Shown here one piece after another: positions 1 to 9,200 of a DNA stretch of 12,374 bases. How positions within the stretch are numbered: position 1 is the stretch's first letter; every line of letters starts with the position of its first letter. The stretch is from contig JAAMXP010000989.1 in assembly GCA_019693395.1 (NCBI GenBank), forward strand, positions 1-12,374, written 5' to 3'. Source of the stretch: Ettlia oleoabundans (lineage: Eukaryota > Chlorophyta > Chlorophyceae > Chlamydomonadales). The notes under the pieces are model-generated. The model was not told the origin of the DNA and did no database searches. It saw only the letters and a program-made list of their open reading frames with translations. Made by a program: the position numbers and the translations under genes.

Positions 1-38
1 GTGTTGTGTATGTGTGTGTGTGTGTGGGGGGGGGGGGG
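1..38 (+). repeat. GT microsatellite plus G13 homopolymer
   Basis: A TG/GT dinucleotide tract at about 3-26 passes directly into an uninterrupted run of 13 G at 26-38. It lies inside the presumed intron. Such tracts are length-variable and error-prone in assemblies, so the exact count should not be trusted. Confidence 0.9.
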
Positions 39-217
39 ATGGTGAGGCTGTGCTGCACATGTTCAAGCCTAGCGTCTTGGGACTGCAGCTGCTGCTGCTG
101 CTGCGAAAAGCGAAGACTGGGTCAGCTGCTCACACTTCCCTGCTCACATTTGTCACCATACTCCTTTCCATCGACTGCTGCACAGAACCTTGTCCCTGCA
201 ACCAAACCTCCTCACAG
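1..217 (+). other. 3' end of an intron of the ribosomal oxygenase gene
   Basis: This stretch ends in a pyrimidine-rich run closed by CTCACAG, followed directly by an exon in the correct JmjC frame, so it reads as the tail of an intron whose donor lies left of the window. It contains a GT dinucleotide repeat running into 13 consecutive G (26-38) and a short (GCT)5 run (88-102). The frame stays open upstream of 218, but its translation is Cys/Leu low complexity unlike any JmjC sequence, so I do not count it as coding. Confidence 0.65.
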
Positions 218-2324
218 GTGGGCGATGTGCTGTACATGCCACGGGGCACCATCCACCAGGCAGTTGCACAGACAGAGAACAGCAGCCACCTCACCATCTC
301 CACCTACCAACGCTGGGCTGCCGCCGACCTGCTGCAATACACCGTCTCAGTGGCCCTGGCCAACCCGCAGCTGCAGCCCCTGCTCTCACTGCCCCTCAAA
401 GCCGGCCTGCCACTGCGCTGGCTCTCGAGCGCCAGCCTGTCCGCCAGCGATGCCAAGGTCCTGGCTGCGGCAGCCGGCGGCTTTGCCCCTGATGTCCCCA
501 CCACAAAGAGTGGCGTGCCAGCAGCCAGCAGCAGCAGCGGTGGTGCAGCAGATGGTGGGGCGGCGCTTGCGCGACAGCTGGCGGCTGCCTGCCGCAGCAT
601 GGCGGAATGTTTGGAGGATTCTAGGCTGGGCCCTCGCCTGCTGCTGACCGCGGGGGATGCCATGGCCGATGACTTTATGCGCAGCAGGTGGGCGCATAGT
701 GTGTGTTTGTTGTGTGTGGCGTGGGGGTGGGGTGGGGCTCAAAGCGGTTCAATGAGGGGTGCTTTGTTGGGTTGGCGGGAGAGGGTGGCCCTCTGCATGA
801 AGCGTGAAACGAGAACAACTGCATTCGTTGCCATATGGCGAGCTTAACTTCTTATTCAACCAGTGCAAGCTTATGTGCACCCTTCTCCAAGCTTGTTTCT
901 TCCCTTTTGCCGCCTCAGGCTGCCGCCGCACCCGGCACAGCTGCCTGCCCCCAGCCCACCGCCCACGCTGGCGTCCAGCGTGCAATGCGTGGGCAGCAGC
1001 TACTTCAGGCTGGTGGCAATCAACGGAGGTGAGTGGTGCACCCCAAGCACGCCCGCACTGCCTGCGTCCGCAATACGCAGAACAGCACAATCAAGGCACA
1101 ACTTTGCGTTTGCCATGAACCACATAGACCATAAACCATGTGTCTCCAACCCGCACTGGAGTGCACTGCCCAGCCCCACCACCACCAGAACTTAAGCATG
1201 CACACATGCCATCCCTTCCTCTCTGGTTTTCCTACCGCAGCTGAAGGTGGGGAGGGTGGCTGCGGTGATGGGTCTGAGGACGATGAGGAGGCATGCCAAG
1301 ACGCTGAGCCAGGCAACACGACTAAGCAAAGCCCCTGCTGCCAACCCGACGGCAGCTGCAAGGACAAGCAGCAGTGCCAGACCCGTGCTGCTTGCTGCAC
1401 CCCGCCTGCCTGGGTGCGCTTGATCAGCTGCCTGCGGAATGATCGTGGCACACACATGATGAGCGGGGACGGCAATGGTGTCAATGATAGCGACGACGAG
1501 AGCGGCAGCGGTGGCGAAGGTGAGGTTGAGCAAGCAATTTCTTCCTCAGCAGATGAGCTGCAAGCCCGCTGAAATATATCTCGCCCTACTTGCTCAGTGC
1601 TACCCACGCTGTTCATACTGCACAAGTTCCTTGCAGCCCTCAAGGCTGATCCCGCCGTCACATGCTCTAGAGCTGCATTCAGTCAAGCCGGTGCGTGTTG
1701 CCCCTGCTTCTTGCAGGCGCGAGCGGCAGTGAGCTGTCTAGTGAGGATGCAGACGAGCGGCTGCCAGGGTTCAACAAGGCAGCGGCAGCCACGAGTGCAG
1801 CAGCGGGGAGCAAGCGCAAGTTGCCAGAAGCTGACATTGGGGTTCATGGCAGCAGCAGCGGCAGCAGCGAAGGAGGGAGCGAGGATGATGATGAAGATGA
1901 GGATGATGATGAAGAGGGGGAGGGTGGCGGGCCACACGAGGACCTTGTCTTTCCAGCCGCCTTTGCACCGGCACTGGTGCACCTGTTGGGGACTGCCCCG
2001 GATGCAGAAAAGGCCAGCAGCAGCGTCGGCAAGCCGGTCCCTGTGCGCGATATTTTGCTGCCGGATCCGGACTTGCAGCTGCAGGTGGCGGGGGTCTTGT
2101 GGGACGCTGGCGTGTTGCACACGGTCGAGCCACAACACAAGCAGCAGAAGCAGAAGCCGCAGAAGGCCGGCAAGCAGCATCAGGAAGGGAAACAGCAGCA
2201 GAACGGCAGCAGATCAAATGACAAGAAGGTTGGCAAGGCGCCGGCTGCACCCGCCCCTGCCGACGCATGCAAGAAGGGCTGCTGTGGGTCCGGTGGCAAC
2301 GCAAAGAAGAATAAGAAGGCATGA
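218..2324 (+). CDS. NO66: JmjC ribosomal oxygenase (NO66/MINA53 type), 5'-truncated by the window
   Basis: Four exons: 218-687, 919-1028, 1241-1519 and 1717-2324 (TGA), giving 488 codons in continuous phase; the upstream part is outside the window. Seen: the JmjC core GDVLYMPRGTIHQA, whose His (254-256) is the expected third iron ligand, then LTISTYQR, a helical bundle, and RLPP followed by beta-strand stretches (SSYFRLVAING and WVRLISCLRNDRGTH). An acidic Ser/Glu/Asp linker follows (about 1880-1935), then a winged-helix-like C-terminus (VFPAAFAPALVHLL to LWDAGVLHT) and a Lys/Gln-rich tail that could direct it to the nucleolus. Known for the family: Fe(II)/2-oxoglutarate-dependent histidyl hydroxylation of ribosomal proteins of the large subunit. 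NO66 and MINA53 cannot be told apart here because the first two iron ligands (HxD) lie upstream. Odd: exon 3 carries an unusual Cys-rich insert. Confidence 0.85.
1520..1716 (+). other. Intron of the oxygenase gene with an in-phase cryptic exon
   Basis: The simplest reading is one 197-base intron from GAAG|GTGAGG to TTGCAG|GC, phase 1. Inside it, 1598-1690 follows a possible acceptor (TGCTCAG), has no stop, keeps the phase, encodes a plausible helix (LFILHKFLAALKADPAV) and ends at GCCG|GTGCGT. Using it as an exon would leave a downstream intron of only 26 bases, which is implausibly short, so I prefer the single intron. Confidence 0.6.
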
Positions 2325-2366
2325 GCAGGGCACTCTCTTCGCCACTGAATGTGCACTTTAGCTGCC

Positions 2367-2371
2367 TGTAA
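2367..2371 (+). terminator. TGTAA poly(A) signal of the oxygenase gene
   Basis: A TGTAA pentamer lies about 45 bases after the TGA stop at 2324. TGTAA is the usual nuclear polyadenylation signal in green algae, and this spacing is ordinary for a short 3' UTR. Confidence 0.6.
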
Positions 2372-2502
2372 TCAGCCGCTACTGTAGCCTTCACACAACC
2401 CAGCCATGTCATCACACCAATGGGTGGAGCGTTTTAATCAGCCCTCAGCAAGCTATCACGCTCAGGCTGTACTCGATACACTTGCCAGGACATTCTAAGC
2501 GA

Positions 2503-4310
2503 TCACTTGCTGCCAAAGCCCTTCCCAGAGCTGCTGCTGGCGGACGCCTTCTTCTTGCCCTTGCTGCCCATCTGCTTCTTGCCGCTCCGCAGTGCCTGTT
2601 GCAGCCGGTCCGTATCGTCCTGGTTGGCTGCCTTCCGCGCCTGCCGATCCGCTGCCGCTGCTGCTGCCTGCGCCTTCTTCTGCTGCATCTTTTGCCGAAT
2701 CTGCACATGCAAGGGCAAAGTGCCGGGCATAAATAACAGTGACATTTGGTGCAACGACCAACGTTGTCTAGTCTCAAATGGGGAAGGCAAGCACCGCAGC
2801 TCATGCGCCACGGGCAACACAACTGGTGCCCTGGGCGCTTGACAAAGAAGAGCACAGAAAGTGTAAAACATAACCACGATTGCACGACACTACCCGATGT
2901 GGCGATACACCAGCTGGCTTACACCCCGGCAATAAGCCCTTAAGCCAATTGCCCCACCAAGCCGACCTGCTGCTTAAGTTGGTCCAGGCTCATGGGTGCC
3001 GTTTGTGACGGCCCCTCTGTATTAAGCATCACATAATTCTGCAGCTTGGACCGCAATGCCTCTTCACCTCCCTGGTCCCCAGCGGCCGCTGCTTCTCCTT
3101 CACTACCCTCTCTCTGCAGCTGCCTGTTGTCGGCTGCAGACTCGCTGCCTCCAATGCAGCTTCCGCTGCTGCTGTTGTCTGCTGTGCCCTGCACGGCTGC
3201 CAGCTGCTCTGCGTCAAAACCAGGCGGCGGCTGCTGCGCCTGAGCCCGCACGACGTCCGCCACCAGCCTGCGCAGCGGCTTGTCCAGAGTGCTGGGCGTC
3301 ACTGCAGGCAGCTAGGCGGGCGGGTAAGTAGGTGAGCGTACAGGCAGGCACGCAGGCAGGCAAGCGGGCGGCAGAAAGTCAGCCAGGCATCCAAAACCGC
3401 AGTTGACAAGCGCGAAGCAAACCAGAAAGGGTGGTTACGGGGAGCAGGCATTGGGCAACACACACCACGGACCCCCACGGCTCATGCGGCTGACCAGCCA
3501 GGTGCCCTGTTCGGACAACTGTCGCAGAGAAGAATCTGCTCGCACCTGCTCCAAAGGCAGGCATCTGCAGCGAGGTGTGCTGCACCCAGCCCTCAATCAC
3601 CGCCACTTGCTCCTCTCCAGACATCCCACTGAAGAATGCAACAGGCGGCGCATCGGCCGCTTGCTGCTCCCATTGCCTCTCTGGCAGCGTTGCGCCGCTG
3701 CCACCTTTGCCTTCGACTGCCTGTCGCAGCGTGCCGGCTGCCAGCAGAGCAGGGGGGCAGCAAGAGACCACAAAACCAGGCTCCATCTGATGGAACCAGC
3801 GTTGTACCGCTTGGCAATCCTCCTCTGGCATGCCAATCAGCAGCACACCCTGCAGGTTGTGTTGCCACGTACTAGGTTGCTGCATGCGTGCATCCCAAAC
3901 GCGGAAAGGTAGCATCATGTACTAAAGTGGCAAGCATCCACGAGTGCCTTTCGCTCTAGTGTTCTCACTCGTGGCCCAAACGGCTCCGCCTTACGAATGT
4001 CCTCCAGCTTGCTGGGATCAAGCTTCTGTGGCACCACCACCAAGCGTTTGCCGTCTGCTGTTGGATCAACCAGTTGCTCTTGAGGCAATGCAAACAGAGC
4101 TACGTGTGGCCTGTTCAGCTGGGCTTGCCTGCTCTGCCACCCTGCTGTTCGCCGCCGCACCGCCACCACCATAGGGGCGCGTGGCAGCAAGAAGGGCGGT
4201 GCAGTTGACGTGCTTGGGATGTGCATAGGCATATGCTGCATAGTTCGCCCAGCGCAAGGTGCAGTGCAGATGGCTGAATGTTGCTGCTGCGCTACTGTAG
4301 CCGCATTCAT
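2503..4310 (-). CDS. Uncharacterised plastid-type protein with DUF3783-like segment
   Basis: Minus-strand gene; exons in coding order 4310-3969, 3849-3546, 3301-2967 and 2700-2503 (TGA), 392 aa, with phases 0, 1 and 0 at the junctions. The first ATG opens an Ala/Ser/Arg-rich stretch poor in acidic residues (MPMHIPST, VAVRRRTAGWQSRQ) that looks like a chloroplast transit peptide. After it come a conserved-looking core (LPQEQLVDPTADGKRLVVVP; GPRGVLLIGMPEED; FHQMEPGFVVSCC), a low-complexity spacer, and a segment at about residues 182-235 (PPVAFFSGMSGEEQ to VTPSTLDKPLRRLV) that recalls DUF3783. I infer that last match from memory and am not sure of it. The C-terminus is a Gln/Lys/Ala-rich coiled-coil-like tail ending KGFGSK. 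The last donor, CAG|GTCGGC, is weak. If it is not used, translation stops at TAA 2942-2940 (335 aa). No enzyme motif was recognised. Confidence 0.65.
2919..2923 (-). terminator. TGTAA within the last intron of the minus-strand gene (possible early poly(A) site)
   Basis: On the minus strand TGTAA lies about 17 bases after the TAA at 2942-2940 that terminates the unspliced version of exon 3. It would serve a short isoform of the DUF3783-like protein. In the long, spliced isoform this motif is removed with the intron. No TGTAA was seen in the roughly 150 bases after the distal stop at 2503. Confidence 0.45.
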
Positions 4311-4509
4311 GTCCGCAGGACGCCTTATGTCCAGAGCAAGTGCTTGCTAATGCACCGAGACACCAGATGGAGTGAACACACAGTTTGCGCAACTCCAGCC
4401 CAGCATGAACCATTTTCTTTTCGCCTTAGGGCTTTCTGGCGTCGTTGCTTGATTTCTCAATCTTATCACGGAATCCAGGTGTCGACAGAGGTGGGGGCGC
4501 TGCACTCGT
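4311..4509. promoter_or_regulatory. Divergent promoter region between the DUF3783-like gene and the ALKBH2-like gene
   Basis: About 200 bases separate the two divergently oriented start codons, so both promoters and 5' UTRs must share this interval unless there are upstream non-coding exons. I see no convincing TATA box or other named element. The assignment rests on geometry only. Confidence 0.5.
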
Positions 4510-5676
4510 ATGCCTCGCTTGCCCCCACTCTGCAGCGGAACCCTTTGGCGCGGCCTGCAAAATCTATCGCAGCGTGCTATGGCTGGCGAAAATGGCCCTC
4601 CAACCAGCAGCAAACGGCAGCGGCTGCTGGCACCCCTGTCTTTGCAGCCAGCATCAGCGGCAGCGGGCCCAGGCAGCATCAGCGGCGGCAGCAGTCGAAG
4701 TGCAGGCGGTGCAGCAAGTTCCAACCGGAGCAACAGCAGGGGCAAAGGCAGCACTGGTTACAAGGAACCTGGCCCAGGCATCATCGAGCTGGGTGATGGA
4801 GCAACCGTGCGTTATGCCACGGACCTTCTGACCCCTGCCGAAGCTGCCGTGCTGTTTGAGCAGCTGCAGCGTGAGCTCCGCTGGGAGCAACGCAGTGTGC
4901 GCGTCGTGGGGCGCATTGTCCAGCAGCCGCGCCTGATAGCTTACCAGGCAGACGACCCAGAACTGCAGTACACATACAGTGGCGCCACGCTACAGCCGTC
5001 GCCATGGCACCCAGCTGTGGCAGCACTAAAAGCAAAAGTGGAGGCAGCCCTCGGAGCGGGCACCCCCACCTTCAACTCGTGCCTGCTGAATCGATACAGG
5101 AGCGCAAAGGACAGCATTGCGTGGCACAGCGACAGCGAGCCGCTGTACGGACGCAATCCCACCATAGGTAGGTGTGAGGTGTGTACGGGTTGTGGGCCGT
5201 GCTTCTCGTCAATGGCTGTAGCCCTGGCCATGCAGTGGGTAATGCACGGAGCTTTGAAATGAGAGTGTAGACTGAAGTCTTTCTGAAGGTTAACAGTCCA
5301 AAGCTGCGCAGCAGCATTGGTGGGCTGCTCAATGTGTGTACAACACGATCTGCCTGCTTTCTAAAACCCAGTCTTGAGTTGAACATCCACTCTGGGATGC
5401 GCAGCTGACACATAAGCCATGTTCATGCCTTCTGGTGCAGCCTCGGTGTCTCTGGGCGCCCCCCGCGAGTTTTTGCTGCGCTGCAATGCCGACTACAGCG
5501 ACAAGTACCGCTTTCTGCTGGGGGGCGGAGCTCTGCTGGTAATGTCCGGCAGTGTGCAGGAGGGGTGGATGCACAGCGTGCCCCGCCGTGCGGCGCCGGT
5601 GGGTGAGCGCATCAGCCTGACCTTTCGTAGTGTTCTACTACCCGAGCGCGACGCACGGCGGCAGCAGGCGGTATAG
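4510..5676 (+). CDS. ALKBH2: AlkB-family Fe(II)/2-oxoglutarate dioxygenase, ALKBH2-like
   Basis: Two exons, 4510-5167 and 5441-5676 (TAG), phase 1, 297 aa. Seen: RLIAYQADD, the YTYSGATLQPSPWHP substrate-loop motif, the LNRYR segment, iron ligands His206 and Asp208 (WHSDSE) and His264 (WMHSVPRR), and the 2-oxoglutarate-binding arginines 276 and 282 in RISLTFR. The intron falls between NPTIG and SVSLGAPREF, which join into the family motif. Known for the family: oxidative removal of methyl lesions such as 1-methyladenine and 3-methylcytosine from DNA (or RNA for ALKBH3). The catalytic core starts near residue 90; the N-terminus is Ser/Gly low complexity. The first ATG precedes an Arg-containing, acid-free stretch that resembles an organelle presequence, and a second in-frame ATG (4579) precedes SSKRQR, a possible nuclear signal. 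Assignment to ALKBH2 rather than ALKBH3 is tentative. Confidence 0.9.
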
Positions 5677-5738
5677 CCGGTTCATCAGCAACGGCAGCAG
5701 TGGGAGAGTTGCGAGAGGCAGTTGAGTTTAAAATGCTC

Positions 5739-5743
5739 TTACA
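5739..5743 (-). terminator. TGTAA on the minus strand
   Basis: This is the possible poly(A) signal of the small minus-strand ORF that stops at 5830. It overlaps the 3' UTR of the convergent ALKBH2-like gene. A pentamer occurs by chance often, so support is weak. Confidence 0.3.
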
Positions 5744-5750
5744 TGCATTT

Positions 5751-5756
5751 AATAAA
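5751..5756 (+). terminator. AATAAA, possible poly(A) signal of the ALKBH2-like gene
   Basis: An AATAAA hexamer lies about 75 bases after the TAG stop, in a locally AT-richer stretch. No TGTAA was found on the plus strand nearby. This is a candidate only, because green algae usually use TGTAA. Confidence 0.35.
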
Positions 5757-5829
5757 TGGCCGCGGGGTTTGCCACGCTCAGTACGCCTTTACCCCACCTG
5801 CCCTGCCATCACCTGGCATTTGACGGCCC

Positions 5830-6069
5830 TCATGCAAAGCGTGGCGCAGCATGAGTCTCAAGGCTCTTAACCAGCCTTCCCCTCGCCGTTGACTCATTCT
5901 TCCGCATTTTAAGGGCGCGCCGCTTCTCTTCGCAGTGTTCCTCGCTGGATAGAAGCCTCTCACCCTTACCGGCCCCGTGTCTGGTGCGTTGGGCCGTGTC
6001 TGCCCCCCCGTCCCATTGCCGCGGCCAGTCATTGTGGTGCTGGGCGCCGTGCACGACCGATAATTGCAC
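5830..6069 (-). CDS. Doubtful small ORF, 79 aa
   Basis: This single-exon minus-strand ORF fills the gap between the ALKBH2-like gene and the first LysM gene. The first half is unremarkable. The second half is strongly charged and helix-like (GERLLSSEEHCEEKRRALKM; NESTARGRLVKSLETHAAPR). A minus-strand TGTAA lies about 85 bases past the stop (5743-5739), which is what a real gene would show. It would be divergent from the LysM gene. Against it: short length, no recognised family, no splice evidence and some codons (TTA, CTA) that are rare in GC-rich algae. I do not recognise a function. Confidence 0.3.
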   Translation of the reverse strand: MQLSVVHGAQHHNDWPRQWDGGADTAQRTRHGAGKGERLLSSEEHCEEKRRALKMRKNESTARGRLVKSLETHAAPRFA

Positions 6070-6265
6070 AATGCGGGGCGGCGGGGGTGGCGCGGCTTTG
6101 TTGATCGACCTTCGTGATTTTCGTTACCCGCGCAAGCTCGGGTCGGGCTTCCGCGCTCGCCCTGCCGAGCGTCACATGCCTCAGCCTTGATTCACGCCTT
6201 TCGCAGACTGCCCCGGGTGCTGCAGGTCAAAGCCCAGTGGCCGCGTCCAACCATCACACAGAAGA

Positions 6266-9200
6266 ATGCCTGCCTCGCCACGTGCCCTCCTGCTCCTGCT
6301 CGTGGCCACCTGTGCCACTTCTGCCTGGTCTGCTAGCGATGGTGCGCACAGATGGTGCATTCACGTTGGCAAAGCCCATTACCATCGCCCACAACCGCCT
6401 CACTTGGTGCCAGCACCCACCACCGCCTCACCAGCACCCACAAGCGCTTCACCAGCACCCACAACGGATTTGTCCCCCCGCCGCACCTTTTGTTACCCCG
6501 CTGCAGTCCTGTGCCAGACCTACATTGTAAAGGAGGGAGATAGCGTATGGTCCATCGCGGCTGCCCATGGGCTGCGCCAGAATGAACTCGTCTCTGCCCT
6601 GGAGCAGTGCGTCGGCTACACTGGCACCCTGTCTATCGGCCAGAAGGTCTGCCTCGCCAACTACGTCCCCGCGTGCGACCAAGTGATTGATTCTGGTAAG
6701 GGGGGCATGCCACGTAACAGCAGGTCACCCAAGTCATTTGGGTGCAGGGTAACTTTCAAGTGAGGAGCCCTTCTTAGTCGTGTTGCAGGCGGCGTAGCGA
6801 ATTGCAAGGCCTACCAGATTCAGCAGGGCGACACGCTGGCTTACATTGCCAGCACTTTTGGTATCTATCTACAGGCAAGACATGTGGGCTACGTGCGAAC
6901 TCGTACACACTGCCCTGCCCAGGGGTAAAACAGATGGCCTGTTGTGGCGGCAGGCTAATGCAACTACTTCTCTGGGTGCAGCCTCTGCGGGCCAACACTT
7001 CCCTTTGCATTGCCTCTCTCTACCTCCTCTTGCAGGACCTGCAACAGCTAAATCAGGACAGCGTTGGCGTGCTGCGTCCCGGCACCTTTGTGCGTTTACC
7101 GCCCTGGAACACGGCAACTTGCCCTGACCCAGACTCTGACGCGCCATCCTGCCGCGTCTATGCTGGTGGGTGCAACGGCTTCGCTAAAATAGTCACGCAG
7201 CTGTTGGGGGCTATAGGCTCATGCCTCCTCTTCATGTGCACAGCTGTCTGGCTACTTAGCTGAGTTGGGTGCTGGCCCCATGCTCTGCGTATGTGCAGCT
7301 GCCTGGCCGGTTCAGCAAGTTGGGTGCTGGCCCCATGCTCTGCGTATGTGCAGCTGCCCGGCCGGTTCAGCAAGTTGAGTGCTGGCCCGTACCTCTGCAT
7401 TTGTGCAGCTGCTGGGTGGATTAGCAAGTTGGCTCCAGTGTTCTGCCCTGCGCTAACTGTTGTAAGACTTTGCCTGTTTGCGGATGCATTGATTGCTGAC
7501 ATTGAAGCCTCCTCTGCCGCCCTGCACAACTGGCTGCAGTGCAAGCTGGCGACTTCGCTTTCGGCGTGGCATCGATGTTCCGGGTCACACTGCAAGCGCT
7601 GCTGGATGTCAACCCTGGTCTGCAGCAGGGCTCAGTGCTGCAGGCTGGGCAGCGCCTTCGCATCCCGCCCTTCACTGCCGAGTGTGGCAACGGTGCGGGC
7701 AGTGGTTTGTGTGCTCAATGGCACATCTCGTTGTGTGTTTTGCAATCAGCATTGTGCTTGCACTAGTTGCCATACTGCCCACATTTGTTCACCCCTAGCT
7801 GGATCGTAGGTGTCCTCTCCACACCGCCCACCACCGGCGTGTTCAACTGCCGCGCGTACCGGGTCAAGCAAGGCGACAGCCTGGCGTCCATTGCTCTACT
7901 CTTCCAGACCACCACCGCCTCGCTGGTCTCGGTCAACCCTGAGCTGGTGGGTTTCCTTTGCTGTCTAGTTGGAAGGCTTGGAGTAAATAAGGGCTATGCG
8001 CAGACTGCACTATTGACAATCAGACCAGCAGCAGGACTGGCCTATGAGCAAGGCTCATGCGCTGGCCCCACAGTCTATGCCCCACGACATCGCGCCCTTG
8101 CTGCTTTCTTCTCACCCCCTGCCGATGCTCCTGCAGGCCAACCCCAGCCTGCTGACCCCTGGCTACTTAGTGCGTATCGCTCCCTTTCCAATTGACTGCC
8201 TCAACGGCATCCTCATCGAGTAAGCAGGGTTGTGCTATGTCTAGCCAGCTGCGAGTCAATACAAGGGCCGGCATGCATGCATGGCAGCGATGGCGCCACT
8301 TGCACCAGCACTTGCTGCCCTTCTGGTGTCAACACTTTGCCTAACACCCGACGGGCAGGCGTTTCAGTGAACTCGGGATTGCCAACAGCTTTGACCAACC
8401 CCATTTATTAAAGTGCTGCCGCTTGCTGCCTGCAGCCCCAGCGGTAGCGCTCCAGCAACCCCTGCCGGCCCAGTCACCAACTTCTCACCCGCGCCCACCC
8501 CATCGGCTCCATCGCCCTCCCCTATGATGTCCTCCCCTGCTCTTTCACCATCCCCGGTGGTTACCAACCCACCTCTCTCACCGGTGGTCTCCACCCCCTC
8601 CCCCTCCCCCTCTCCGGTGGTTGTCTCCCCTTCACCCTCGCCTGTGCCAGCGGGAGTTGCCCCCAGCACTGGCATCAAGGTGATGTCAGGCCCTTGCATC
8701 TCATGTTGAGATGGAGTGCTGCAGATTGAACGTGCCTTGACTCAAGTGTATGGTCAAGTAAAACATACCGTATACTCACTTCCCTCACTGGCGGCCCTAA
8801 TGCCCCTTTTGCCGCTGGCACTTGCCACCTGAAGGCCACGTTGACGTTCACTGGCATCACTGCCACCTCCGTTGCCACCAGTAAGGCTGGCGTGCTGGCC
8901 TCCACTGTCGCCAACCTCCTGGGGGTGAGCACCGCTGCTGACTGACCGTGCCTGTTTATTCTGTTTCTGCCCTGCTGTTGCGGCTGCTACGCTGGTATGG
9001 TTTACTGCCAGATTTCATTGCTGCCCATGCAGCATGCAGAGAGCGTGCAGCAGCACTGCCGACGGTCATGTGCATGCTTTGCTGAGCACGGCTTGCTTAC
9101 GCCCCCATTCGCACGCAGGTGCCGGCCAGCTGGGTCAGCGTCAGCGCTGCAGCAGCTACCAGGCGGCGCTTGCAGGCTGCCGATGCCACGACTGTTACTG

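Noticed and set aside
14..217. Open frame upstream of the first oxygenase exon
   Set aside because: It is in frame with 218 but reads as Cys/Leu low complexity from a GT/G repeat, and a clear CTCACAG acceptor precedes the JmjC motif, so it is intron read-through.
1020..1661. 213-aa minus-strand ORF opposite the oxygenase exons
   Set aside because: It lies antisense to a well-supported gene, and its Ser/Leu/Pro-rich composition mirrors the CAG/GCA content of the coding strand.
218..5676. Functional link between the two 2-oxoglutarate dioxygenase genes
   Set aside because: They belong to different families and pathways and are separated by an opposite-strand gene; adjacency alone is not evidence in a nuclear genome.
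8680..8834. Exon starting at 8725 after GTGCTGCAG
   Set aside because: That acceptor gives the wrong phase and a quick stop. The acceptor at 8834 (CACCTGAAG|GCC) joins in phase and starts the module at KATLTFTGI.
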